A stretch of 64,000 nucleotides of DNA from Candidatus Saccharibacteria bacterium UBA2952 (GCA_002348605.1 DEBQ01000006.1:1-64000); one strand, 5' to 3'; numbered from the stretch's first letter, positions 25,118 through 32,642 are shown. Numbers and translations: made by a program. The notes: generated by a model not told the origin, from the letters alone.

Positions 25118-26395
25118 ATGCCCAAGGCCCCCAAACCGCTTGTAACATTGCTTGGAAAAGCCGTCCGCGAAGCCACCAAGCTGCGCGGTGGAGGATCAGC
25201 CTTCCCTGGCCTGTTTGTCGAATCTATCGATAAGGATTTTATTAGCTCATGTCTGTCACCGCTCCCATACGGCGTCGTGCTTATTAGTGGTACGAACGGC
25301 AAGACTACGACCACGAAAATGGTCGTTGAACTGCTTGAAGGCCAGGGTCTTAAAGTATTTACCAATCGCACCGGTAGTAACTTTACGCGAGGCGTAGCAG
25401 CTGCACTGCTCGGGGCTATCGATATGAAAGGTAATCTAGCGGCCGACATTGCCGTACTCGAACTCGACGAAGCCCACGCCGTTAAGTTCGTGCAAGCGGT
25501 TCGACCACGCTACAGCCTGCTACTCAACGTCATGCGCGATCAGCTAGACCGGTTCGGCGAAATCGATACCACCGCCAGGCTACTCCGTTCTGTCGCCGAA
25601 CAGACGTCGGATATCGTAGTCATTAATCGCGAAGACCCGCGTTTGCTGCAACTCGGCGAGTCTCTCGACGAAAGTTCCATACGCTACTTCGGCTTAGATA
25701 AATCACTTCGGTCAAAGTTCCCAAGCGACGACGACATGCGCGGCAGCGGCGCGTCACGCGCCAAATTACCCAAGGCAGTTAGTGTATTGGAAGAACTGGA
25801 CGGTCATAAAGCCGTTGTGTCACTTGGCAACAAAAAGCTGACGCTCGAGTTAAAGCTTGAGGGAATTTATAACGTTTTCAATGCTGTCGCTGCTATATCA
25901 CTCGTGTCATCGGTTCTCGGCGACAAAGCCGACAAAGACAAACTTGTTTCGACACTCGAATCCATCACGCCGGCGTTCGGCCGTGGTGAAAAGCTACTGG
26001 TCGACGGTCAGCCACTCGAACTTGTGCTTGTAAAGAATCCTGGCGGTTTTCGGCTAGGGCTAGAGTCCTTCGACCCAACCGGTTACGCCACCATGATCGC
26101 CATTAACGATAATTACGCTGATGGCCGCGACATGAGCTGGTTGTGGGACGTACAGTTCGAAAGTTTGAAGCCCGGTATTTCGCATGTCACCGGCGTGCGC
26201 GCATACGATATGGCTCTCCGCTTGCAGTACGACGAAGTCGAAGTCGGCTCAGTCGAAACTGATATACCAAAAGCACTTAAAGATTTCATAAAGACGAATA
26301 AATCCATGCCAAAGCGCATTTATTGCAGCTACACCTCCATGCTTGCGCTCCGCCGTGAGCTGTCCAAAATAACAGACGTGGAGACCGTATCATGA
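25118..26395 (+). CDS. murT: Lipid II isoglutaminyl synthase, Mur-ligase subunit
   Basis: 425 aa. MurT with GatD amidates the D-Glu of lipid II to D-isoglutamine. Motifs: P-loop ISGTNGKTTTTKM, TGSNFTRG, the Mg-binding LELDEAHA, NVMRDQLDRFGEID and the DUF1727 region GYATMIAINDNYADGRDMSW. The four-Cys zinc ribbon that interrupts the central domain of Staphylococcus and Streptococcus MurT is missing: only two Cys occur in the protein, far apart, and the matching stretch is short and Lys/Ser-rich. It overlaps gatD by 4 bases. Confidence 0.93.
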   Translation: MPKAPKPLVTLLGKAVREATKLRGGGSAFPGLFVESIDKDFISSCLSPLPYGVVLISGTNGKTTTTKMVVELLEGQGLKVFTNRTGSNFTRGVAAALLGAIDMKGNLAADIAVLELDEAHAVKFVQAVRPRYSLLLNVMRDQLDRFGEIDTTARLLRSVAEQTSDIVVINREDPRLLQLGESLDESSIRYFGLDKSLRSKFPSDDDMRGSGASRAKLPKAVSVLEELDGHKAVVSLGNKKLTLELKLEGIYNVFNAVAAISLVSSVLGDKADKDKLVSTLESITPAFGRGEKLLVDGQPLELVLVKNPGGFRLGLESFDPTGYATMIAINDNYADGRDMSWLWDVQFESLKPGISHVTGVRAYDMALRLQYDEVEVGSVETDIPKALKDFIKTNKSMPKRIYCSYTSMLALRRELSKITDVETVS

Positions 26396-27111
26396 AACCA
26401 GTTCTTAACATTCTTCACCTGTATCCACGCGATATGAACATTTATGGTGACTGGGGTAACGTACTGACCGTTATGCGCCGCGCCCAGTGGCACGGCTACG
26501 AACCGGTGCTGCTTGAATATAACCCGGGCGATGCCTTCCCCGAACACGTAGACATTATCATTGGTGGCGGTGGCCAAGACGCTGGTCAAGATAAAATCCA
26601 GGCCGATCTACTAAAAATGAAGCCGCGCCTGCTTGAACTGGCGCAGTATGACACCCCTATGCTCGTCATTTGTGGGCTGTACCAACTGTTTGGTAATTTC
26701 TTCCGCACCAAGGACGGTCACGAAATAACTGGAATTGGCCTGTTCAACATCGAAACGCACGGCGGGCCGGAACGCATGATTGGCAACATTGTCATCGACA
26801 GTCCCGAATTCGGCCAAGTCATCGGGTACGAAAACCACAGTGGCCAAACCTTCTTAAAAGAAGGCTTACAGCCGCTTGGCAAAGTCATAAAAGGTGCCGG
26901 CAATAACGGCCAAGATGAATTCGAAGGTGCTCGTGTTCATAATGTCATTGGCAGCTACTTGCATGGGTCACTCTTGCCTAAAAATCCCGCCATTGCCGAC
27001 TGGCTGATTGAAAAAGCAGCGACCAAAAAGTACGGTGACTTTACTCCGACCGTCATAGACGACCGCTTTGCGAGTGAAGCCCGCAAAATCGCGCTTACCC
27101 GACCACGCTAA
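26392..27111 (+). CDS. gatD: Lipid II isoglutaminyl synthase, glutamine amidotransferase subunit
   Basis: 239 aa, class I CobB/CobQ-like amidotransferase that feeds ammonia from glutamine to MurT. The nucleophile is Cys94 in MLVICGLYQLFG and the catalytic His is His191 in SYLHGSLLPKNP; IGGGGQDAGQD and GYENHSGQTF are family signatures. ATGA overlap with murT secures a fixed ratio. Amidated wall precursors are typical of Gram-positives and agree with the LPxTG protein seen here. Confidence 0.94.
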   Translation: MKPVLNILHLYPRDMNIYGDWGNVLTVMRRAQWHGYEPVLLEYNPGDAFPEHVDIIIGGGGQDAGQDKIQADLLKMKPRLLELAQYDTPMLVICGLYQLFGNFFRTKDGHEITGIGLFNIETHGGPERMIGNIVIDSPEFGQVIGYENHSGQTFLKEGLQPLGKVIKGAGNNGQDEFEGARVHNVIGSYLHGSLLPKNPAIADWLIEKAATKKYGDFTPTVIDDRFASEARKIALTRPR

Positions 27112-27173
27112 AACGCAAGCGTTTTTGGAAGGTTTAGTCTATACTATGCTTAAACCTAACTTAAGGAGTGGAG

Positions 27174-27791
27174 ATGGACTCTAACAACACACCTCAAAAT
27201 CAGCCCGAATCACAGGCACCTGTTCAACCAGTCGCGCCTGTAACACCAACCGCAGCACCTGCTAGTGGAAATGGCAGCGGCTTTGCTATTGCCGCGCTTG
27301 TGCTCGGTATTATCGCCTTTCTGTTTGGATGGCTTGGGTTCTTAAACCTGCTCACTGCCATTCTTGCCGTCGTATTTGGCATAGTGGCACTCACCAAGCA
27401 CCAATCAAAAGGCATGGCTCTGACCGGCCTTATTCTTGGCGGTATCGCGCTGGTCGCGTCTGTTATCTGGGGTATCATTGGTATCGCCGCACTGCAAAGC
27501 GCACAAGAATCCCTGAAGGATGACCTTAAATCGTCATCAAAGTCGTTTTCTGACACCAAAGGTTCTACCGGTTGGGACTTCAAGGGAATTTACGCACAGC
27601 TAACCGATGGCATGAGCAAAACCGACGCCGAAGCATTGCTTGATAAGCCCGGTGAAGGTTGCTCAGAATCTACCAGCCAATACACCGGCAAAATCGAAAC
27701 TTGCACGTATGGTGGCTACGAAGATGGTGGCTCAATCACCGTTACCTACACCAACGACAAAGTCAGCGGAAAAACCAAGTACGAATATTAA
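27174..27791 (+). CDS. DUF4190-type membrane protein with C-terminal extracytoplasmic domain
   Basis: 205 aa from the ATG at 27174 (AAGGAG at 27162-27167 is correctly spaced; GTG at 27168 abuts it). Pro/Gln-rich N-terminus (residues 1-38), then two hydrophobic helices with the DUF4190 pattern (FAIAALVLGIIAFLFGW and LTGLILGGIALVASVIWG). Residues 120-205 form a small secreted-looking domain with a Cys pair (EGCSESTS ... ETCTYGG) resembling SmpA/BamE-like or DUF3862 lipoprotein modules (ISKTDAEALL-type helix). Function unknown. Confidence 0.72.
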   Translation: MDSNNTPQNQPESQAPVQPVAPVTPTAAPASGNGSGFAIAALVLGIIAFLFGWLGFLNLLTAILAVVFGIVALTKHQSKGMALTGLILGGIALVASVIWGIIGIAALQSAQESLKDDLKSSSKSFSDTKGSTGWDFKGIYAQLTDGMSKTDAEALLDKPGEGCSESTSQYTGKIETCTYGGYEDGGSITVTYTNDKVSGKTKYEY

Positions 27792-27806
27792 AGTAGTACC
27801 AAAATA

Positions 27807-27830
27807 AAAAGTGCCCGGTTGGGCACTTTT
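27807..27830. terminator. Bidirectional terminator between the DUF4190 gene and bcp
   Basis: AAAAGTGCCC / GGGCACTTTT with a 4-nt loop; adjoins the stop codon of the converging bcp gene. Confidence 0.88.
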
Positions 27831-28289
27831 TTATTGCTGTAAGCGTTTCAAGTCTTCAATCACCTGCCCGCCGTGGCCAAGTGGCGTCACGCGGCCGTAC
27901 ACTTTTTGCACCACGCCCGTTGGGTCAATAATAAACGTCTTTCTTAGAATGCCTTCGCGGCCGAACATCTTTTTACCCCATGCTTCGTAGGCTTCAATGG
28001 CTGTTTTTTCTGGGTCGCTCAGTAATTTGAAGTTCAAGTTGTATTTGGTTTTGAATTTCTCGTGCGCCGGTGCTTCATCCATGCTTACACCAACTACTTC
28101 AGCGCCAAGCGCCGTAATTTCGTCGCGTGCGTCGCGCAAGCTGCAGGCTTCGGTGGTACAACCAGGAGTGTCATCTTTAGGATAAAAGTACAGCACCAGC
28201 CATTTGCCAGAAAAATCCTGTAGCGTTGTTAGGTTACCTTCTGAATCTTTAAGTGAAAAATCAGGGGCTTTATACGGGGGTTGTGTCAT
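27831..28289 (-). CDS. bcp: Thiol peroxidase of the Bcp/PrxQ type
   Basis: 152 aa, full length. Reduces peroxides through the peroxidatic Cys in YPKDDTPGCTTEACSLRD; the resolving Cys of the PrxQ type is five residues on (GCTTEAC). FSLKDSEGN, GVSMDEAPAHEKF and RKTFIIDPTG fit the AhpC/TSA fold. Cytoplasmic oxidative defence; an electron donor (thioredoxin) is not in the window. A TACAAT box sits 6 nt from the ATG. Confidence 0.93.
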   Translation of the reverse strand: MTQPPYKAPDFSLKDSEGNLTTLQDFSGKWLVLYFYPKDDTPGCTTEACSLRDARDEITALGAEVVGVSMDEAPAHEKFKTKYNLNFKLLSDPEKTAIEAYEAWGKKMFGREGILRKTFIIDPTGVVQKVYGRVTPLGHGGQVIEDLKRLQQ

Positions 28290-28295
28290 ACCTCT

Positions 28296-28301
28296 ATTGT
28301 A
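28296..28301 (-). promoter_or_regulatory. -10 box TACAAT of bcp
   Basis: Six nt from the ATG at 28289 on the reverse strand; leaderless. Confidence 0.5.
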
Positions 28302-28328
28302 CCACTGGTAATAGAGGTGAGTTTAGGC

Positions 28329-28334
28329 TATAAT
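28329..28334 (+). promoter_or_regulatory. -10 box TATAAT of tRNA-Pro
   Basis: Consensus hexamer 19 nt before the tRNA 5' end. Confidence 0.55.
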
Positions 28335-28353
28335 CGTGCAGGTATCACACCGT

Positions 28354-28429
28354 CGGGGTGTGGCGCAGTTGGTAGCGCGCGCGGTTTGGGACCGTGAGGC
28401 CGAAGGTTCGAGTCCTTTCACCCCGACCA
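28354..28429 (+). tRNA. tRNA-Pro (anticodon UGG)
   Basis: 76 nt with encoded CCA. Acceptor CGGGGTG/CACCCCG, anticodon stem CGCGG/CCGTG, loop TTTGGGA giving UGG. The T-arm bases 28400-28412 recur as an exact reverse complement at 28478-28490. Confidence 0.93.
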
Positions 28430-28432
28430 AGA

Positions 28433-28462
28433 AAAAAACCGAGCACCCGCTCGGCTTTTTTC
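28433..28462 (+). terminator. tRNA-Pro terminator
   Basis: AAAAAACCGAGC-ACC-CGCTCGG followed by TTTTTT. Right after the tRNA. Confidence 0.85.
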
Positions 28463-28477
28463 TTGCCCGTGGTAGAC

Positions 28478-28567
28478 CTCGAACCTTCGGCGCGGCAGCT
28501 TTAGCTGACGCAAGCCGACGGTTCGGTGGAGGGAAAAAGGAAACTCGAGCTTGCTCGTGTCCCTTTT
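28478..28567. repeat. Folded spacer downstream of tRNA-Pro with two imperfect hairpins
   Basis: CGAACCTTCGGC (28480-28491) pairs with GCCGACGGTTCG (28514-28525) with one mismatch, and an AAAAGG..CGAGC / GCTCG..CCCTTTT pair follows (28535-28567). The first arm is also the exact complement of 13 nt of the tRNA-Pro T-arm. No gene is seen in 28463-28607. Confidence 0.5.
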
Positions 28568-28607
28568 GAGCGGAGGAGCGAACAAAGTGAGCGATCCTTT
28601 CATGCTT

Positions 28608-29780
28608 TTATGTTTGATTGGGCGTGGCCTTACCATTAATAAACGCTTGTAGCCTATCACCTTCGAGTGGCGTCCCTAAACCACTTGGGCCACTGTTCCA
28701 CACAAGTGCCCACTTAAACAGCGAATCTGCCTTCACCACATTCATGACATTCGTAATAGACAACGCCGTAAAGCCGTTAAACTCACCTATGCCGAGTGCT
28801 TTCACTCCACCGGTGCGCCTTGCCCAAGCCGCCATACGAGCCGCCTTTACACTACCATCTTCATTCAAACCGCTGTCTTGGTAGGTATCGGCAGCAATAA
28901 AGTCGCAGACGTTCTTTAGTGACTGCGGTATCCACTGGGCAATTTCTGCGTCGGTATAGCCCTGACCCAAGGCAGACCACCACCAACCATTGCCAATAAT
29001 ACCGACCGATGCCCGGTTGGCTGTTTTTAAAATCGGCAACGCGTGCAGCTGCATAGCGGTGTAGTCTTGGTATGTTCCATCCCCAGCTGGTTCGTGGTGA
29101 ACCACCAGAATTTTCGGACCAGGAATGGCATTTAGTTGGGCAACCAAGTTGTATAGCTGACCGTCCGCCGCCCCAGATGCTACCTGTGACCACGAATAAC
29201 TTCCTGTTTTCCACGAAATAACCGGTGTCATGCCCGCATTCAGCGCTTCGCTTACTTTGCTCAGATTATCCGTAAAACTTTGCAGGAATATTCGGCGGTA
29301 TTTAATGTGCGATGGGCCGACTTGCGCGAGTCTCTCGCTCCATTTGTCAGACGGAGCCGACATGCCAAATTTATCGTTCGCCGTAGATACAGGGGGACTT
29401 GTCGTAGTTTGACCACCCTGTTGCGGTGAAGCCGCACCAGTGGAAGGCTTTGTGGTTTTACTCGACGGTTTCATTCCTTTTGCTGTAGAGCCTGACGTCT
29501 TTTTGTCGCTTGTAGGTGTGCTCTGCTTGTTATCCGTACCCTCGTTCGATTCATTTTTTGCGGACTCGAAATCACCAGCAATAGACTCGTTCGACTCAGA
29601 AATTTCGCTTATATCACCGCCAGTAATGTACGCCACGGCCTTACTTACCAGTTTTAGGTCGTGCTCTAAATAAACTCCGGCTCCGCCAACCACCGACAAA
29701 AGCAGTGCAGCCAAGATTATAATCTTAACGCCTATTGGTCGGTTCATGTATATGCCGATTAGTTTTTTAACGAGGTTCAT
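28608..29780 (-). CDS. Membrane-anchored GH26-like glycosidase
   Basis: 390 aa from the ATG at 29780; a longer frame to 30023 would cover the divergent promoter and is rejected. An N-terminal signal anchor (about residues 16-38) is followed by a Ser/Thr/Lys/Glu-rich linker (60-135) and a TIM-barrel-type domain (about 140-390). VVHHEPAGDGTYQDY resembles the acid/base Glu region of family 26 beta-mannanases and GIGEFNGF the nucleophile Glu. IIGNGWWWSA and FIAADTYQ are further barrel-strand ends. Predicted cell-surface endo-glycosidase, substrate unknown. Divergent from the muramidase gene. Family placement is by motif only. Confidence 0.6.
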   Translation of the reverse strand: MNLVKKLIGIYMNRPIGVKIIILAALLLSVVGGAGVYLEHDLKLVSKAVAYITGGDISEISESNESIAGDFESAKNESNEGTDNKQSTPTSDKKTSGSTAKGMKPSSKTTKPSTGAASPQQGGQTTTSPPVSTANDKFGMSAPSDKWSERLAQVGPSHIKYRRIFLQSFTDNLSKVSEALNAGMTPVISWKTGSYSWSQVASGAADGQLYNLVAQLNAIPGPKILVVHHEPAGDGTYQDYTAMQLHALPILKTANRASVGIIGNGWWWSALGQGYTDAEIAQWIPQSLKNVCDFIAADTYQDSGLNEDGSVKAARMAAWARRTGGVKALGIGEFNGFTALSITNVMNVVKADSLFKWALVWNSGPSGLGTPLEGDRLQAFINGKATPNQT

Positions 29781-29906
29781 GGTGGTTTTTGTTTTTGTGG
29801 TGGACTTGGTTGTACAATACTGTTTTTGGTTATCGATGTCAAATTTACAGGCAACCTTCCCTGTTCCAAACAGGTTGGCAGCGTGTTTTGAGTAATAGCC
29901 ATCGAC

Positions 29907-29912
29907 TATAAT
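29907..29912 (+). promoter_or_regulatory. -10 box TATAAT of the muramidase gene
   Basis: Ends 7 nt before the GTG at 29920; leaderless. Confidence 0.5.
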
Positions 29913-29919
29913 AGTAGTA

Positions 29920-30564
29920 GTGCTTAAAAAATATCTCGCTAAAAAGCGCCGCGTCTTGAAACGCCAGCTAAAACGCAATTCCCCGCTACTTATAGGCCTT
30001 GCGGCGCTTTTCGTCATAGGCATATTCTCTTATGCTGAATATATGGACTCGCAGCGAATCAACGTTAACACCGCGTCGTGCAAACCCCTGCTCGATGTCA
30101 TTGCTCACGCTGAAAGCGGCGGTAACTACAACGCGTATTTCGGTAACGGCCGTAACAGTAAGGTTAAGTTTACCGACATGCCTATCGCCGACGTTCTAAA
30201 GTGGCAGCAAGACTATGTTAAGCAAGGCAGCCCCAGCAGCGCTGTTGGGCGGTACCAATTCCTTAACTCCACGCTCGCTGGTTTGGTAAACCAACAAGGT
30301 ATTGACCCGAGCCAAAAGTTCGACGAACAAACCCAAGACCGCCTGGCTGTTGCCCTGCTTGAACGCCGAGGAGTAAAAGAGTACCTGGCCAAAGAACTGA
30401 CTACCGAACAATTCGCCGCTAACTTAGCCAAGGAATGGGCAGGTCTGCCAAAAGTAATTGGTGACAACCCCAACGCCAGTTACTACGCCGGTGATGGTCT
30501 TAACAAATCTCGTGTTGAGCCCCAGAAAGTTCTGGCCGCGATAAAACCGATTAAGGCGAAGTAG
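29920..30564 (+). CDS. Membrane-anchored lambda-lysozyme-like muramidase (GH104-like)
   Basis: 214 aa, GTG start. A strongly basic N-terminus (KKYLAKKRRVLKRQLKR) and one signal-anchor helix (residues 22-40) put the enzyme outside. The domain at residues 55-200 has the lambda endolysin pattern: VIAHAESGGNYNAYFG with the catalytic Glu in AESGG, the SAVGRYQFLNSTL substrate-cleft motif and the helix KFDEQTQDRLAVALLERRG. It cuts the glycan strands of peptidoglycan. As a surface enzyme it could remodel the cell's own wall at pilus or division sites or attack a host cell. Confidence 0.82.
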   Translation: MLKKYLAKKRRVLKRQLKRNSPLLIGLAALFVIGIFSYAEYMDSQRINVNTASCKPLLDVIAHAESGGNYNAYFGNGRNSKVKFTDMPIADVLKWQQDYVKQGSPSSAVGRYQFLNSTLAGLVNQQGIDPSQKFDEQTQDRLAVALLERRGVKEYLAKELTTEQFAANLAKEWAGLPKVIGDNPNASYYAGDGLNKSRVEPQKVLAAIKPIKAK

Positions 30565-30565
30565 C

Positions 30566-31117
30566 TTACTTTGATTCGACTTCCATTAACCGGCCGCTTT
30601 TCATCAGGTACGGTTCGGTGCAGGCGGCTAAGTTAAAGCAGCATGGGCGGCGGTGCTTACCATTCAGCTTGCCGATCGTCTTTTCTACACGAATCTTGCG
30701 GGTTTCTTGGCTTAGAGTAGCGTTCATCCAGCGAATCCATTCCCAGCGAGCCATGGGCGTAATGTCTTTCCACTTGTCTTTAACCTTTTGCGGTGCTGTG
30801 GCCAGCGCGTCTTTAAGGTCTTTCGGCACTTCCGGTTCTGGCCAATCGGCGCCGTTCGTTAGCGTTACCTCAACTGTGTCACCGCTCTTTACGCCGACGG
30901 CTTTTTGCATGTCGTCGGTTACGCGCAGCCAATGACTCCAACGACCGTCCGGTTCTAACACCGTTTTAAATTCGTGGCCGTTCAATGTCCCCGTTACGCT
31001 GATTTGCCCGCGAGAGCCTAGCTTCAGGCTTTCTTCTTTTGGCACCGGCAAAATAATCCAGTCCTTTAGGGTGTACAACTTGGTCTTAAACTTAGTGGTT
31101 ACGGGTGCACTTTTCAT
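30566..31117 (-). CDS. DUF1905 / YdeI-OmdA-like protein
   Basis: 183 aa from the ATG at 31117, placed 7 nt after a TATACT box; an upstream in-frame start at 31198 is not supported. Residues 1-95 form the DUF1905 beta-barrel (ILPVPKEESLKLGSRGQISV, SGDTVEVTLTNG). Residues 100-160 match the YdeI/OmpD-associated helical domain (VPKDLKDALATAPQKVKDKW, and ARWEWIRWMNA). The C-terminus has Cys (RRPCCFNLAAC) that might bind metal. The family is linked to stress or bacteriocin resistance by annotation only; its biochemistry is unknown. Confidence 0.8.
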   Translation of the reverse strand: MKSAPVTTKFKTKLYTLKDWIILPVPKEESLKLGSRGQISVTGTLNGHEFKTVLEPDGRWSHWLRVTDDMQKAVGVKSGDTVEVTLTNGADWPEPEVPKDLKDALATAPQKVKDKWKDITPMARWEWIRWMNATLSQETRKIRVEKTIGKLNGKHRRPCCFNLAACTEPYLMKSGRLMEVESK

Positions 31118-31124
31118 ATTTTGT

Positions 31125-31132
31125 AGTATACT
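31125..31132. promoter_or_regulatory. Palindromic double -10 (AGTATACT) serving both strands
   Basis: AGTATACT contains TATACT on each strand (31125-31130 reverse, 31127-31132 forward). The reverse copy is 7 nt from the DUF1905 ATG. The forward copy would start a transcript near 31139 with a roughly 108-nt leader before the 57-aa gene. Confidence 0.45.
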
Positions 31133-31149
31133 ACCAGCTAGCACATAAG

Positions 31150-31218
31150 TCCGTACCAACGGCGGGGCCCACCCCAGGGAACAACCCGTTACCGGCACTG
31201 CGCACTTCGGGGGCTTTT
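31150..31218 (+). ncRNA. Structured leader candidate of the 57-aa gene
   Basis: A GC-rich stretch able to fold: AACGG / CCGTT enclosing GGGG-CCCA-CCCC and GGG-AACAA-CCC, then a Gly/Cys-rich arm ending GGGGGCTTTTATT. It differs sharply from the AT-rich flanks. It does not match SRP RNA, tmRNA or a riboswitch class that I could recall. Could be a leader, an attenuator or an independent small RNA. Confidence 0.35.
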
Positions 31219-31246
31219 ATTAACAATTAATAATAGGAGTCTCTCG

Positions 31247-31420
31247 ATGTCTAAGCAGACAAAAGAAGAGCAAGAACAGTACGGCAAAGAGTGGTACGAA
31301 CTCACTCACAAAAACTGGCGTGCATGGGGCAGCTGGTTCAGCTGGGGTTCACCGGTCGGCCTGGGGCTATTCTTCATAGAAGTAGCCGCAGCGATTTGGA
31401 TCATCACCCAAGCGTTCTAA
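31247..31420 (+). CDS. 57-aa membrane protein
   Basis: A short open frame read directly from the sequence: a polar start (MSKQTKEEQEQYGKEWY), an aromatic middle (NWRAWGSWFSWGSPVG) and one C-terminal hydrophobic helix (LGLFFIEVAAAIWIITQAF). It has a ribosome site (AGGAG, 31235-31239) with good spacing and is followed at once by a strong terminator, both signs of a real gene. Tail-anchored protein of unknown function. Confidence 0.7.
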   Translation: MSKQTKEEQEQYGKEWYELTHKNWRAWGSWFSWGSPVGLGLFFIEVAAAIWIITQAF

Positions 31421-31426
31421 CAAAAA

Positions 31427-31450
31427 AACACCCGGAAATGACCGGGTGTT
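31427..31450 (+). terminator. Terminator of the 57-aa gene
   Basis: AACACCCGG / CCGGGTGTT with a 6-nt loop, flanked by an A-run before and TTATTT after. Confidence 0.88.
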
Positions 31451-31486
31451 ATTTATAGAAGCATTTTGTCTTTAGAGAATTGCAAG

Positions 31487-32026
31487 TCAGAGTGATTTAA
31501 GTGATAACGACTTAAGTCTCAGAAGGATTTCTGACATATAACCGAGTGTTTGGTTTAAATCCGGGTAGTAGCCAGTAGGATGAGCGCACTCATTACGTTT
31601 CTGCAAAAGACTAACGAATGCCGCTGTCTCATTTTTTGTTGTTAGGCCCAGCACTTTCATTACGTCCACAAATTGGCGCTCAGGGATATATTCGGCCATT
31701 TCACGTATATCGGCTCCTTGCCAAGCGGGCCTAGCAGCACGAAGCTTCACAAGTCCGTCTTCAGATAACTTCTCTTCAATGAAATCTTCGCAGGCTGCCC
31801 ATGCCATAACATGAGCTGCTCGGTATAATTCGTTTTCAGCACATCGAAGTGCTTGTTTAAACAAATTATCTTGCTTCAGATTAAGTAACGCTAGTTTATC
31901 GTAGGTTTCTTCTAGCAAAATTATGCGAGATTTTTGCGCGCTCTCGTGTGTACCAAGTATTGCGTTCGCGTCATTGCGAAATGCTTCAGCTCTAAGAAGC
32001 CAGTCCTTATTTACCATCACCGTCAT
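31487..32026 (-). CDS. HEPN-like protein, putative RNase effector
   Basis: 179 aa, all-helical. The C-terminal third carries the HEPN nuclease motif R-x4-H as RNECAH (Arg144, His149) in FVSLLQKRNECAHPTGYYPD, preceded by a helix with AAHVMAWAACEDFIEEKL typical of HEPN helix 1-2. HEPN proteins of this form are RNA cutters in toxin-antitoxin, abortive infection and CRISPR systems. It overlaps the end of the DUF5343 gene by 20 bases, so it is translated from the same mRNA. No ribosome site of its own. The specific activity is inferred from the motif. Confidence 0.7.
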   Translation of the reverse strand: MTVMVNKDWLLRAEAFRNDANAILGTHESAQKSRIILLEETYDKLALLNLKQDNLFKQALRCAENELYRAAHVMAWAACEDFIEEKLSEDGLVKLRAARPAWQGADIREMAEYIPERQFVDVMKVLGLTTKNETAAFVSLLQKRNECAHPTGYYPDLNQTLGYMSEILLRLKSLSLKSL

Positions 32027-32642
32027 CGAACAAGTGCTTCTTCATAGCCGCGAAGAAATTTTCATATACCTCTGGGTCATTTGTTGCTGGGATCTGCAGC
32101 TCAATATTAATATTCACTGCTGGTCCTGACCGGACCGCCTGAGTAATAGAGGCTTGTCCTTGAGGTACTCCAGGTATCGTAGCCGCAGTTGCTGTTGCGA
32201 CATGACCAGTGTTAGCAGAATCTATATTCTCGAAATCAGCTTTAGAGACCAACGCTTTGAAGGTCGCCATTGCCCTCTGGACAGTTACCTCTCCTGCTGT
32301 AGTAGTAGAACGAATCCAGTTTCTCACCGCTTCTTCGTCTTTGCGATGAGCATCCGGATAAAGCTCAAATAAGCCAGCGTATGCTGTTTTTATAGCAGCC
32401 CCCAAGACAGCTGAGCTTTTTGTCTTATCGCGATAATTGCGCCACGTTTGAGTAGGAGCCTGGCTAGCGTCAATAAAGCCGAGTAGTTTGAAGACCCCGA
32501 TAAGCGATGTGTCGTTGCCCGATTTGAATCCGACAGATTTTAGATATTTCGTGTCTACCTTGCTAGGAACCCCCGACGTCTCGATTACATTCAAGAAACG
32601 TTCGATAGTTTTTGCACTCATCGCTGTTGGAACTTCAGCCAT
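32007..32642 (-). CDS. DUF5343 family protein, putative sensor or regulator of the HEPN pair
   Basis: 211 aa. The N-terminal 140 residues match the DUF5343 pattern as I recall it (TIERFLNVIETSGVPSKVDT, FLLGFID-type helix around VFKLLGFIDASQAPTQTWRN, then an AVLGAAIKTAYAGLF helix), which resembles winged-helix folds. A linker (150-180) follows, then a short C-terminal module INIELQIPATNDPEVYENFF ending KKHLF. This type of tail recurs in proteins from defence loci. A strong AGGAGGT site precedes the ATG. First gene of a two-gene operon with the HEPN gene. Confidence 0.7.
   Translation of the reverse strand: MAEVPTAMSAKTIERFLNVIETSGVPSKVDTKYLKSVGFKSGNDTSLIGVFKLLGFIDASQAPTQTWRNYRDKTKSSAVLGAAIKTAYAGLFELYPDAHRKDEEAVRNWIRSTTTAGEVTVQRAMATFKALVSKADFENIDSANTGHVATATAATIPGVPQGQASITQAVRSGPAVNINIELQIPATNDPEVYENFFAAMKKHLFDDGDGK

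Noticed and set aside
29781..30023. Longer N-terminus of the GH26-like gene
   Set aside because: It would cross the divergent muramidase promoter and adds a non-signal, atypical stretch before the real signal anchor.
31150..31218. Small SRP RNA or tmRNA
   Set aside because: The conserved SRP tetraloop region and tmRNA ends are missing.
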